Shown here one piece after another: positions 6,253 through 13,206 of a DNA stretch of 13,217 nt. Every line of letters begins with the position of its first letter. Positions within the stretch are counted from its first letter, which is position 1. The notes under the pieces were generated by a model. The model was not told where the DNA came from, searched no databases, and was given only the letters and a program-made list of their open reading frames with translations. Source of the stretch: Frankiales bacterium (lineage in GTDB: Bacteria > Actinomycetota > Actinomycetes > Mycobacteriales > SCTD01); contig JAOPVD010000214.1 of assembly GCA_025966295.1 (NCBI GenBank), positions 1 through 13,217 of the forward strand, read 5' to 3'. Position numbers and translations under genes: made by a program.

Positions 6253-7431
6253 ATGCCGCTCACCCTGCTCGATCCCGAGACCGAGTTCACGAGCGCGCCG
6301 CTGCCCGGTGCCGCGCTGCACGAGCTGCTCGCAGCCGCCCGCCGGCAGCCGGGCCTGGCGTCCGTCCGCCTGCTGGGGCAGCCGGCACTGCTGGTGACCC
6401 GGTTCCAGGAGCTGAAGGACTTCATGGCCGACGAGCTCGCCTTCCCGGGCGGCGCGGTCTACCAGTACCAGGTGGAGCCGGCGGTGGGCCGGACCTTCAT
6501 CAGCATGGACGGCGACGAGCACCTGCAGACCCGGCAGCTGGCGATGCCGGCCTTCCGCTCCGGGCCGGTGAGCCGGTTCATCGACGACCAGCTGGTGCCC
6601 CTCGCGCACGAGGTGCTCGACCGGTTCGCGGCCAAGGGCGAGGGCGACCTGGTCGCCGAGCTCACCGCAGTACTGCCGTTCTGGGCGATCAGCCGCAAGC
6701 TCGGCCTGCCCGTGGGCAGCGAGGAGAGGCAGCGGGCGGTGACCCGGGCGCTGCTGGCCCACCTGGCCGACCCGGAGGGGGCCCGCCGGGCGGCCGACAC
6801 CGTCGACGCGATCGTCCGGCCGGTCATGGAGCAGTGCCGGCACACCCCGCAGGACGACGTCCTGTCGCACCTGATGGCGGCGGAGCACCAGGGGCTGCGG
6901 CTCGACGACGAGGGCGTGCTCTCGCACGTCCGGCTGCTCTACGCCGTCGGGGCCACCACCACCTCCGACGCGATGAGCAACCTGTTCCGGCTCCTGCTCG
7001 AGCGCCCCGAGCTGCTCGCGCGCGCCCGGCACGAGCCCGACCTGCGCCCACGCCTGGTCGGGGAGGCGCTCCGCTTCGAGCCGCCGGTGGCGGTGCTGCC
7101 CCGGCTCGCCCCGCACGGCGGCCGGATCGGCGACACCGAGGTAGCGCCCGGAAGCCTGCTGCTCGCCGCCCTGGCCGGCGGCAACCGCGATCCCGAGGTG
7201 TTCGCCGACCCCGACCGCTTCGACCCCGACCGCAGCGAGCGGGAGCTGCTGTCGTTCGGCTTCGGCCCGAAGTTCTGCCCCGGCTGGAACCTCGCCCGCT
7301 CGCAGCTGCTGGCCGCCCTCGAGGTGGTGCTGGAGCGGCTGCCGGGCCTGCGCCTGGTCGGCGGCCCGCCGCCGCAGGGCGCCATCTTGCGGGCGGTCCC
7401 GGAGCTGCACGTCGCCTGGGACGTCGGCTGA
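6253..7431 (+). CDS. Cytochrome P450
   Basis: A soluble bacterial P450 of 392 aa, a haem-thiolate monooxygenase needing external ferredoxin/reductase (none encoded nearby). The haem loop is FGFGPKFCPG (335-344) with Cys342 as iron ligand. The K-helix ExxR is E271-A-L-R274, HxxxR is H90-R94 in the C helix, and the meander region includes DPEVFADPDRFDP (313-325). The I helix reads AVGATTTSD (231-239): Thr236 is present, but the usual acidic residue before it is Thr235. The start is ATG 6253 with GGAAGG (6239-6244) 8 nt upstream; the GTG at 6246 is in another frame. It is transcribed away from the IclR gene and probably regulated by it. Steroid, terpene or xenobiotic substrates are all possible. 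Confidence 0.93.
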   Translation: MPLTLLDPETEFTSAPLPGAALHELLAAARRQPGLASVRLLGQPALLVTRFQELKDFMADELAFPGGAVYQYQVEPAVGRTFISMDGDEHLQTRQLAMPAFRSGPVSRFIDDQLVPLAHEVLDRFAAKGEGDLVAELTAVLPFWAISRKLGLPVGSEERQRAVTRALLAHLADPEGARRAADTVDAIVRPVMEQCRHTPQDDVLSHLMAAEHQGLRLDDEGVLSHVRLLYAVGATTTSDAMSNLFRLLLERPELLARARHEPDLRPRLVGEALRFEPPVAVLPRLAPHGGRIGDTEVAPGSLLLAALAGGNRDPEVFADPDRFDPDRSERELLSFGFGPKFCPGWNLARSQLLAALEVVLERLPGLRLVGGPPPQGAILRAVPELHVAWDVG

Positions 7432-7443
7432 GCCCACCAGAGC

Positions 7444-7502
7444 GGTGTCACCGGGCGGACGCTTGCCCCGGAACGGAGACCGGCGGACGCTGACGTGACA
7501 CC
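7444..7502. repeat. Inverted and direct repeats between P450 and cupin genes
   Basis: Within the 91-base gap 7432-7522, GGTGTCAC (7444-7451) is a perfect inverted match to GTGACACC (7495-7502), 43 nt apart. Inside this pair GGCGGACGCT occurs twice as an exact direct repeat (7454-7463 and 7482-7491). Possible readings are a long-stem mRNA structure ahead of the cupin gene or paired operator sites. Chance cannot be excluded in GC-rich DNA. Confidence 0.4.
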
Positions 7503-7522
7503 GACCGCACGGAGGTGGCGGC

Positions 7523-7867
7523 ATGTCCACGATGGCCGTCCCGGCCCCTTTCACCCTGCCCAAGGAGGTCGTCGACTCCCTCCCGTGGGAGCCGCTGGCC
7601 GGCTGCGCCGGGGTGATCAACAAGACCGTCTACCGGGCCGGCGACGTCGTCGCCGGGCTGGTGTGGATGCGGCCCGGTGCCGCCGAGACACCACACCTGC
7701 ACGGGCACGGGCAGCACCACGTCTGGGTGCTGGAGGGGACGATCCGCATCGGCGAGACCGACCTGCCGGCGGGCAGCTACCTGCACGTCCCGGAGGGCCT
7801 GCTGCACGCGGTGCGGGACGCCGGCGACGGCAGCCTGGTGTTCTACGTCTTCACCGCCAGCCGCTGA
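7523..7867 (+). CDS. Small single-domain cupin protein
   Basis: A 114-aa protein, the usual size for a single cupin barrel. Motif 1 fits G52-x5-H58-x-H60-x4-[H65]-x6-G72, with the usual Glu replaced by His65. Motif 2 fits G84-x5-P90-x-G92-x2-H95-x3-[D99], with Asp in place of the final Asn. His58, His60, His65 and His95 would make an all-His metal site. The start is ATG 7523 with GGAGG just upstream in CACGGAGGTGGCGGC; a second Met at residue 4 is possible but less well spaced. It follows the P450 on the same strand after a repeat-rich 91-base gap, so co-transcription is possible. The function is unknown: small cupins include dioxygenases, isomerases and metal-binding sensors. Confidence 0.83.
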   Translation: MSTMAVPAPFTLPKEVVDSLPWEPLAGCAGVINKTVYRAGDVVAGLVWMRPGAAETPHLHGHGQHHVWVLEGTIRIGETDLPAGSYLHVPEGLLHAVRDAGDGSLVFYVFTASR

Positions 7868-7870
7868 CCC

Positions 7871-8293
7871 TCACCGCCGCAGGTCGAGCGACCAGCCACG
7901 GTCCTCGACGCGGGTCTTGATGCGCCACTCGTCGTGCACCCTCGCAAAGGTGTCCCGGTACCAGAGCCCGCAGAACAGCACGTGCTTCTCGTCCTGCACC
8001 ACCATCGGGTTGAAGCAGATGGTGCGCACCCGCGCGAGGTCGCCCGCGATGTCGAAGGTCGACGTCGCGGTGAGGTGCTGGAACGCCGGGAAGTGCGGCA
8101 GGTTGGCGTCCAGGAAGGCCTTCTGCTCGGCCAGCGTCCCGCGGATGCCGCCCATCGAGGTGTAGTCGATGTCGGCGTCCACGGTGAACAGCCCGTCGAG
8201 GTCGTCCCACCGCCGCGAGTCGATGGCGTCGCTGTAGCGCGCCAGCACGTCCTGGATCTCCAGCCGGTCCGAGATCTCCTGCAACGACAGCAC
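7871..8293 (-). CDS. SnoaL/NTF2-like protein, possible dehydratase or isomerase
   Basis: A 140-aa protein of the NTF2-like cone fold (SnoaL_4 type), with opening LQEISDRLEIQDVLARYSDA and then IDSRRWDDLDGLF. Tyr20, Asp25 and His73 sit at polar positions used for catalysis in scytalone dehydratase and bile-acid 7-alpha-dehydratase BaiE. From memory BaiE uses Tyr30, Asp35 and His83, the same spacing; its fourth residue, Asp106, has no obvious match here. The start is GTG 8293, with AGGAG upstream inside the end of the EthD-like gene and one base between stop and start. It is the last gene of the fadE34 operon, which makes a steroid or acyl-CoA substrate reasonable. A non-catalytic ligand-binding role remains possible. 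Confidence 0.82.
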   Translation of the reverse strand: MLSLQEISDRLEIQDVLARYSDAIDSRRWDDLDGLFTVDADIDYTSMGGIRGTLAEQKAFLDANLPHFPAFQHLTATSTFDIAGDLARVRTICFNPMVVQDEKHVLFCGLWYRDTFARVHDEWRIKTRVEDRGWSLDLRR

Positions 8294-8294
8294 A

Positions 8295-8906
8295 TCAGCT
8301 CCTGGCGAGGTGGACGGTCTGCCACACCGGGCAGCTGGACAGGGTGGAGGCGTCGGCGTACAGCGGCAGCTCCTGCAGGGTGCGGTCGAGCGCCTCCTTG
8401 CCGCCGAACAGCCGCGTCGGGTCGAGGTAGTCCTCGACCGCGAACAGCTCGCTGACGATGGCGCGCACCGGCGGCGAGCCGGGGGTCAGGGTCCGCGCCA
8501 CCGCGTCGCGCAGGTAGCCCTGCCGGCGGGGGTGCAGCGCCGCCGACGACGGCGTGTGCACCACCTGCCAGCCGTGGAAGAAGTCCTCGTCGGTCAGCCG
8601 CTCCGGCTTGGGGAACCAGGTCAGGTGCGTAAGCAGCCCCGGTACGCCGGACGGCGGCTGCGGCACCGACTCGGTGACCAGGTACGCGTCCGAGGGCACC
8701 GCCTCGACCAGCGCGGGCCACCCGTCGACGCTGTCCACCCACACCTCGACCAGGCCGGCCAGCTCGGCGCCGCGGCCCAGGAGCAGCGGCGGGTTCTCCA
8801 GGCCGGCGGCCGCGCTCACGGCCAGCCCGCGCACCCCCAGGTCGAGCAGGGCCGGTGCGTCGGCCAGGTCCTGGGCGGACCAGACGAGCAGGTCGAGCTT
8901 CTCCAC
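8295..8906 (-). CDS. EthD-like dimeric alpha/beta-barrel protein (probable)
   Basis: A 203-aa protein not matched to a characterised enzyme. The sequence reads as two ferredoxin-like halves: residues about 1-82 (LDLLVWSAQDL to DAYLVTESVP) and 90-200 (LLTHLTWFPKPERLTDEDFF, then HGWQVVHTP and HPRRQGYLRDAVARTLTP). The second half, with a W-x3-H followed by an x-H-P-x3-GY-x-RDxV stretch, resembles EthD-domain proteins, which are found in several catabolic clusters and generally lack a defined reaction. It starts at GTG 8906, one base after the LLM stop (TGA-G-GTG), and ends one base before the next start, so it is a member of the fadE34 operon. It is a soluble protein with no signal peptide. The EthD call rests on pattern memory. 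Confidence 0.62.
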   Translation of the reverse strand: MEKLDLLVWSAQDLADAPALLDLGVRGLAVSAAAGLENPPLLLGRGAELAGLVEVWVDSVDGWPALVEAVPSDAYLVTESVPQPPSGVPGLLTHLTWFPKPERLTDEDFFHGWQVVHTPSSAALHPRRQGYLRDAVARTLTPGSPPVRAIVSELFAVEDYLDPTRLFGGKEALDRTLQELPLYADASTLSSCPVWQTVHLARS

Positions 8907-8907
8907 C

Positions 8908-9927
8908 TCAGGAGGTCATGTCGGCGAGCGCCTTCAGGGTCTGTGGGTCCTTCACGCCGCCGAGGACCAGCGTGGTGACCGGGCTCTTGCGCCACAGCTC
9001 GAGCCGCTCCTTGATGCGGTCGAGCGGCCCGCACAGCGCGATCCCGTCGCACAGGTCGTCCGGGACGGCCTGCACCGCGGCGTCCCGGTCCCCGGCCAGG
9101 AACAGCTCCTGCACCTGGTGCGCCTCCTGCTCGAAGCCGAAGCGCGAGACCACGTCGAGGTGGAAATTCTTGTCCTTGGCGCCCATCCCCCCGATGTAGA
9201 AGGCCATCGTGAGCTTCACCCACTCGAGGGCCTTCTGGGTGTCGTCGTCGACGACGACCGTGACCGGGCAGGCGATCTCGAACCCCGGCTTCGCGACGGA
9301 CAGCGCGTCCGCGTAGACCGCCGGTGCGTTGTCGACGTGGAAGAAGATGGGCAGCCAGCCGTCCGCGATCTCGGCGGCGAGCGCGACGTTCTTGGGCCCC
9401 TCGGCGCCCAGGAAGACCGGGATCTCAGGGCGGAGCGGGTGCATGTTGGCCTTGAGCGGCTTCCCGAGCCCGGTACCGCCCTGGTAGGGCAGCGGGTAGT
9501 GCTCGCCGCTGCTGGTCACCGGGGCCTCGCGCCGCCAGATGTCGCGCACGATCTGGACGTACTCGCGGGTGCGGGCGAGCGGCTTCGGGAACGGCACGCC
9601 GTACCAGCCCTCGACCACCTGCGGACCGCTCACGCCGAGGCCGAGCTGCACCCGCCCGCCGGACATCCGGTCCAGCGTCATGGCGCTCATGGCGGTGGCG
9701 GCCGGGGTGCGGGCGGACAGCTGCACCAGCCCGGTCGACAGCTTGATGCGGGAGGTGTGCGCGCCCATCCAGGCGAGCGGGGTGAAGGCGTCGCTGCCCC
9801 AGGACTCGGCGGTCCAGAGCGAGTCGAAGCCGACGTCCTCCGCCGCCTTGGCCATCGGCAGCACGTCCCCCGGCCCGTCGCCGGTCCAGTAGCCGAAGTT
9901 CAGGCCCAGCTTGAGGTCTGCCGTCAT
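8908..9927 (-). CDS. LLM class (luciferase-like, probably F420-dependent) oxidoreductase
   Basis: A 339-aa TIM-barrel luciferase-like monooxygenase-family protein. Recognisable pieces are LGLNFGYWTGDG (7-18), AAEDVGFDSLWTAESWGSDA (28-47), TSRIKLSTGLVQLSARTPAA (58-77), then LDRMSGGRVQLGLGVSG (85-101). Later blocks are EIPVFLGAEGPKNVALAAEIADGWLP and a C-terminal barrel-closing segment. In actinobacteria such proteins usually use coenzyme F420, though FMN-dependent members exist. The start is ATG 9927, one base after the acyl-CoA dehydrogenase stop (TGA-C-ATG). As the second gene of the fadE34 operon it is likely under KstR and may carry out a redox or oxygenation step on a steroid-derived intermediate; that is inference. 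Confidence 0.9.
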   Translation of the reverse strand: MTADLKLGLNFGYWTGDGPGDVLPMAKAAEDVGFDSLWTAESWGSDAFTPLAWMGAHTSRIKLSTGLVQLSARTPAATAMSAMTLDRMSGGRVQLGLGVSGPQVVEGWYGVPFPKPLARTREYVQIVRDIWRREAPVTSSGEHYPLPYQGGTGLGKPLKANMHPLRPEIPVFLGAEGPKNVALAAEIADGWLPIFFHVDNAPAVYADALSVAKPGFEIACPVTVVVDDDTQKALEWVKLTMAFYIGGMGAKDKNFHLDVVSRFGFEQEAHQVQELFLAGDRDAAVQAVPDDLCDGIALCGPLDRIKERLELWRKSPVTTLVLGGVKDPQTLKALADMTS

Positions 9928-9928
9928 G

Positions 9929-12097
9929 TCACACGTCCCTGGGCAGGCCGAGGATGCGCTCGGCGACGACGTTCTTGAGCACCTCGCTGGTGCCGCCCGC
10001 GATGGTGAGGCAGCGGGTGTTGAGCATGGTGTGCGCCAGCTTGTCGGCTGCACCCTCGCGGGCCAGCCCCGACAGGCCGAGCAGCTCGAACCGCAGCTCG
10101 GCGGCGTCCTGCTGGTGGCGCATGCCGACCAGCTTGCGGACGCTGGAGGCCGACCCGGGCTCGGCACCGGACAGCTGCCGCAGCGTGGTGCGGAAGGCCA
10201 GCAGCGCCTGGCCGTGGGCCTCGCAGACCAGGTGCCCGACCTTGTCGCGCAGCAGCGGGTCCGGTGTGCCGAGGGCGTTGACGTCGGCGAGCACGTCCTC
10301 CACGCCGCGGCCGAACGGCGAGCCGGAGCTCATCGCCACCCGCTCGTTGGCGAGCGTGGTGCGGGCCAGCGGCCAGCCACCGTCGACCGCCCCGACGACG
10401 CACTCGTCCGGCACGAAGACGTCGTCGAGGAACACCTCGTTGAAGGCGGCGTGCCCGGTCAGCTCGCGCAGCGGGCGGACGTCGACGCCGGCCGCCGTCA
10501 TGTCGAGCAGGAAGTAGGTGATGCCGCGGTGCCGGTCGGCGCCCTTGCCGGTGCCGCTGGTGCGGGCCAGCAGGATCGCCCAGTCCGCGACCTGCGCCAT
10601 CGACGTCCAGACCTTCTGGCCGGTGATGCGCCAGCCGCCCTCGACCCGCTCGGCCTTGGTCTGCAGGGAGGCCAGGTCGGAGCCGGCCCCCGGCTCGCTG
10701 AACATCTGGCACCACACGATGTCTCCGTGCAGGGTCGGGCGGACGAACCGCTCCTGCTGCCCGGGCGTGCCGTGGGCCACGATGGTCGGCGCCGCCCAGC
10801 CGCCGATGATGAGGTCGTGCCGCTTCACCCCGGCGGCCGCGAACTCCTCGTCGATGACGAGCTGCTCGACGGCGGAGGCGTTGCGCCCCCAGGGAGCCGG
10901 CCAGTGCGGCACCAGCAGGCCCGCGTCGGCGACAGCGACGTCGCGCTCCTTGCCGGCCGCGGGCAGGTTCGCCAGCACGGCCCGCACCTCGGCCCGCAGC
11001 GCGTCGGTGGCGGAGCCCAGGTCGAGCTCGAGCCGGCGCCGGGCACCGGCCAGCGCGAGGTCGGCCGTCAGCGCCCGCCACTCCGACGGGTCGCCGATGA
11101 GGGCCCGCAGCGACAGCGCCCGCTTGAGGACGACGTGCGCGTCGTGCTCCCAGGTGTAGCCGATGCCGCCGAGCACCTGCAGCGCGTCCTTGGCGTTGAG
11201 GACGGCCGCGTCGACGGCCACCGCGATGGCAATGGCCGCGGACAGGTCCCGCTCGGTCGAGGGCGGCTCGTCGAGGGCGCGGGCGGCGTCCCACACGGTG
11301 GCCCGGGCCTGCTCCAGCCGCACGAGCATGTCGGCGCACTTGTGCTTGATGCCCTGGAAGGCCCCGATCGGCCTGCCGAACTGCTCGCGGGTGGTCGCGT
11401 AGGCGGCGGCGGTGTCGAGCGCCCAGCCGGCCAGCCCGGTCGCCTCGGCGGCCACCACCACCCCGACGAACAGGCGCACCTGCGACAGCGTCAGCCCGGG
11501 CAGCACCCGCGAGGCCGGTACGGCGACGTCGTGCAGGGTCACGCTCGCGGGCCGGCGGGTGGCGTCCAGCCCCGCCAGCGGCGTCACCGTGGCCTGGGCG
11601 GCCTCGACCACGAACCAGGTGTCGCCGGCCCCGAGCAGCAGCACGTCGGCGAGGCCGCCGCCGAGGACCCGCGTGGCCGTCCCGGACACCACCAGCCCGT
11701 CGGCCGAGGCCACCGCGGTCAGCCCGTCCTCGACCGCCACCGCGGCGGTGGTGGTGCCGTCGACGAGCGCCGGCAGCAGCTCCTTGGCCGCGGTACCGCC
11801 GACCTGGGCGAGGACCAGCGAGGCGCACAGCGTGGGAAGCGCCGGACCGGGTGCGAGGGCGCGCGCGAGCTCCTCGACCGCCACCGCCAGCTCGACACCG
11901 CCGGCGCCGGAGCCGCCGTTCTCCTCGGCGACGTGCAGCCCGAGCAGCCCCTGCTCGGCGAGGGCCTGCCACCAGGCGGGCCGAACCTCTGGACCTTCCA
12001 GGGCGGCGCGGGCGCTGGCACGCAGCCCCGCGCGCTCTGCCCAGCCGCGGACCGAGGCGGCCAGTGCCTCGTGGTCCTCGCTCACACCGATCGTCAT
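9929..12097 (-). CDS. fadE34: FadE34-type fused double-domain acyl-CoA dehydrogenase
   Basis: A 722-aa protein made of two complete acyl-CoA dehydrogenase units in one chain, about residues 1-350 and 375-722; ordinary family members are near 380 aa. The N-terminal unit has YATTREQFGRPIGAFQGIKH (233-252) and ALQVLGGIGYTWEHD (305-319). The C-terminal unit has the FAD/substrate loop MFSEPGAGSDLASLQTKA (465-482), QKVWTSMA (494-501) and LANERVAM (582-589). Glu585 is the likely catalytic base, in the isovaleryl-CoA-dehydrogenase-like position; the usual YEGT position reads AGGT (700-703). M. tuberculosis FadE34 (Rv3573c, about 711 aa) has this fused form and oxidises the five-carbon steroid side-chain CoA ester. 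The divergent kstR neighbour strengthens the match. The start is ATG 12097 with GGAAGG 9 nt upstream. Confidence 0.9.
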   Translation of the reverse strand: MTIGVSEDHEALAASVRGWAERAGLRASARAALEGPEVRPAWWQALAEQGLLGLHVAEENGGSGAGGVELAVAVEELARALAPGPALPTLCASLVLAQVGGTAAKELLPALVDGTTTAAVAVEDGLTAVASADGLVVSGTATRVLGGGLADVLLLGAGDTWFVVEAAQATVTPLAGLDATRRPASVTLHDVAVPASRVLPGLTLSQVRLFVGVVVAAEATGLAGWALDTAAAYATTREQFGRPIGAFQGIKHKCADMLVRLEQARATVWDAARALDEPPSTERDLSAAIAIAVAVDAAVLNAKDALQVLGGIGYTWEHDAHVVLKRALSLRALIGDPSEWRALTADLALAGARRRLELDLGSATDALRAEVRAVLANLPAAGKERDVAVADAGLLVPHWPAPWGRNASAVEQLVIDEEFAAAGVKRHDLIIGGWAAPTIVAHGTPGQQERFVRPTLHGDIVWCQMFSEPGAGSDLASLQTKAERVEGGWRITGQKVWTSMAQVADWAILLARTSGTGKGADRHRGITYFLLDMTAAGVDVRPLRELTGHAAFNEVFLDDVFVPDECVVGAVDGGWPLARTTLANERVAMSSGSPFGRGVEDVLADVNALGTPDPLLRDKVGHLVCEAHGQALLAFRTTLRQLSGAEPGSASSVRKLVGMRHQQDAAELRFELLGLSGLAREGAADKLAHTMLNTRCLTIAGGTSEVLKNVVAERILGLPRDV

Positions 12098-12131
12098 CTG
12101 CGGGTGCCTTCCGGTCAGGTGCCTGGCATAC

Positions 12132-12145
12132 TAGAACACGTTCCT
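12132..12145. promoter_or_regulatory. KstR operator, fadE34 side
   Basis: TAGAACACGTTCCT fits the published KstR motif TnnAACnnGTTnnA at seven of eight fixed positions, with only the last base differing; the core GAACACGTTC is a near-perfect palindrome. It overlaps TAGTAT on the - strand (12133-12128), a plausible -10 for fadE34, with about 30 bases to its ATG. Binding by the adjacent KstR would block initiation; in mycobacteria derepression follows binding of steroid CoA thioesters. Confidence 0.75.
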
Positions 12146-12188
12146 GTTTCTGGCACGCGTCATCCGCGAGGCGGGCGCTGGCCCGAAC

Positions 12189-12202
12189 TGGAACCGGTGC
12201 TA
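12189..12202. promoter_or_regulatory. Second KstR-like operator, kstR side
   Basis: TGGAACCGGTGCTA fits TnnAACnnGTTnnA at seven of eight fixed positions (G for the last T of GTT). It lies in a wider 20-bp imperfect palindrome from AACT (12186) to AGTT (12205), with 16 of 20 symmetric positions matching. It abuts TAGTTT (12201-12206), a candidate -10 for kstR 32 bases before its start, so it would suit autorepression. Confidence 0.6.
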
Positions 12203-12237
12203 GTTTCGGCGGCCCGGACTGCGGAGAGGTAGAGCCA

Positions 12238-12840
12238 GTGACGAGCACGGCAGCCACGGCCATCACGGCCGAGACCGAGACTGCCGCCCAGCGTGCCCGC
12301 CGCGAGCGCATCCTGGCCGCCACGCTGGCGCTGGCGGCCCGCGGCGGCTACGAGGCGGTCCAGATGCGCGAGGTCGCCGAGCGCTCCGAGGTCGCCCTTG
12401 GGACGCTCTACCGGTACTTCCCCTCGAAGGTGCACCTGCTGGTGTCCGCCATGGCCTCCGAGGTCGAGCGGCTGTCGGCGCGGCTGCAGAAGCGCCAGGC
12501 GCCCGGTGAGACCCGCGCCGAGCGGGCGGCCTTCGTGCTGGAGCGCTCCACCCGCTCGCTGCAGCGCGAGCCGCTGCTCACCGAGGCCATGATCCGGGCC
12601 ATGATGGCCGCCGACGCGACGGTCGCCACCGAGGTGGCCTCGGTGCGCGAGGGGATGGCCGACCTCATCGTGCAGGCGATGCGGGGCGGCGGCCCCGAAC
12701 AGGAGCACGACGTCGACCTGGCGGCCATCTTGCAGGACGTGTGGTTCGCCCGGCAGATCGCCTGGCTGGGTGGCCGCATCGAGGCAGCCGACGTCTGGCG
12801 CGACATCCACCTCGCCATCACGCTGGTGCTGCGCGACTAG
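12238..12840 (+). CDS. kstR: TetR-family regulator KstR, steroid catabolism repressor
   Basis: A 200-aa TetR protein, the length of M. tuberculosis KstR (199 aa). The DNA-binding end has ILAATLALAARGGYEAVQMR (25-44) and LGTLYRYFPSKVHLLVSA (54-71), which match KstR nearly residue for residue as I recall it; PLLTEAMIRA in the ligand domain also matches. KstR represses the large regulon for cholesterol/sterol uptake and degradation and is released by steroid CoA thioesters. The start is GTG 12238, with GGAGAGG (12223-12229) upstream; an earlier start would place the operator inside the gene. The divergent fadE34 neighbour mirrors Rv3574/Rv3573c. Its stop abuts the stop of the convergent membrane-protein gene. 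Confidence 0.92.
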   Translation: MTSTAATAITAETETAAQRARRERILAATLALAARGGYEAVQMREVAERSEVALGTLYRYFPSKVHLLVSAMASEVERLSARLQKRQAPGETRAERAAFVLERSTRSLQREPLLTEAMIRAMMAADATVATEVASVREGMADLIVQAMRGGGPEQEHDVDLAAILQDVWFARQIAWLGGRIEAADVWRDIHLAITLVLRD

Positions 12841-13206
12841 TCAGCTGTTGCGGGCGCTCAGCACCAGCGCCACCGCGATGAGGACGCTGAAGACCGCGCC
12901 GAGCAGCATCGCGACCGCACCGAGGTCTGCCGCGCGCCCCCGGGACGGCAGGGACGCGCCCAGGACGATGCCCAGCGGCGGCACCAGCACGGCCAGGACG
13001 AGGGCGAGCACCGCCCGACGGTCGATGCGGTCAGGGTCGTCCCCGAGGTCGGCAGTGCGGCGCTCGCGGACCGCGTTCCCGATGAGGATGACCCCGGCCA
13101 CCACGCCCACGTAGCCGATGGCGGGAACGACCGCCACCCCGGCTTGGATCATGGCGACGGCGAAGGCGGTGCCGACCACCACCAGCGCCACGCCCAGGAG
13201 CAGCAT
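12841..13206 (-). CDS. Small four-helix membrane protein, possibly 5'-truncated
   Basis: I do not recognise the family. The visible 121 residues hold four hydrophobic segments near 2-20, 26-45, 65-86 and 93-116, separated by a charged loop at 47-64 (RERRTADLGDDPDRIDRR) and a short basic loop at 88-91. ATG 13206 is the first visible start, but the frame stays open to the window edge, and the first helix begins immediately after it, so the true start may lie upstream. It converges on kstR with the two stop codons directly adjacent (12840/12841). No motif links it to steroid metabolism. Confidence 0.68.
   Translation of the reverse strand: MLLLGVALVVVGTAFAVAMIQAGVAVVPAIGYVGVVAGVILIGNAVRERRTADLGDDPDRIDRRAVLALVLAVLVPPLGIVLGASLPSRGRAADLGAVAMLLGAVFSVLIAVALVLSARNS

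Noticed and set aside
9929..12097. Assembly error joining two adjacent acyl-CoA dehydrogenase genes
   Set aside because: One continuous frame with two different, complementary halves matches the known fused FadE34 architecture and length, next to kstR as in M. tuberculosis.
9911..12232. 773-codon + strand frame opposite fadE34
   Set aside because: Low-complexity Gly/Arg/Val/Gln translation; the - strand frame is an unmistakable acyl-CoA dehydrogenase with both halves intact.
12835..12842. GACTAGTC palindrome at the kstR/membrane-protein convergence
   Set aside because: Only 8 bp, no loop or T tract, and expected from two abutting TAG/TCA stop codons; too weak to call a terminator.
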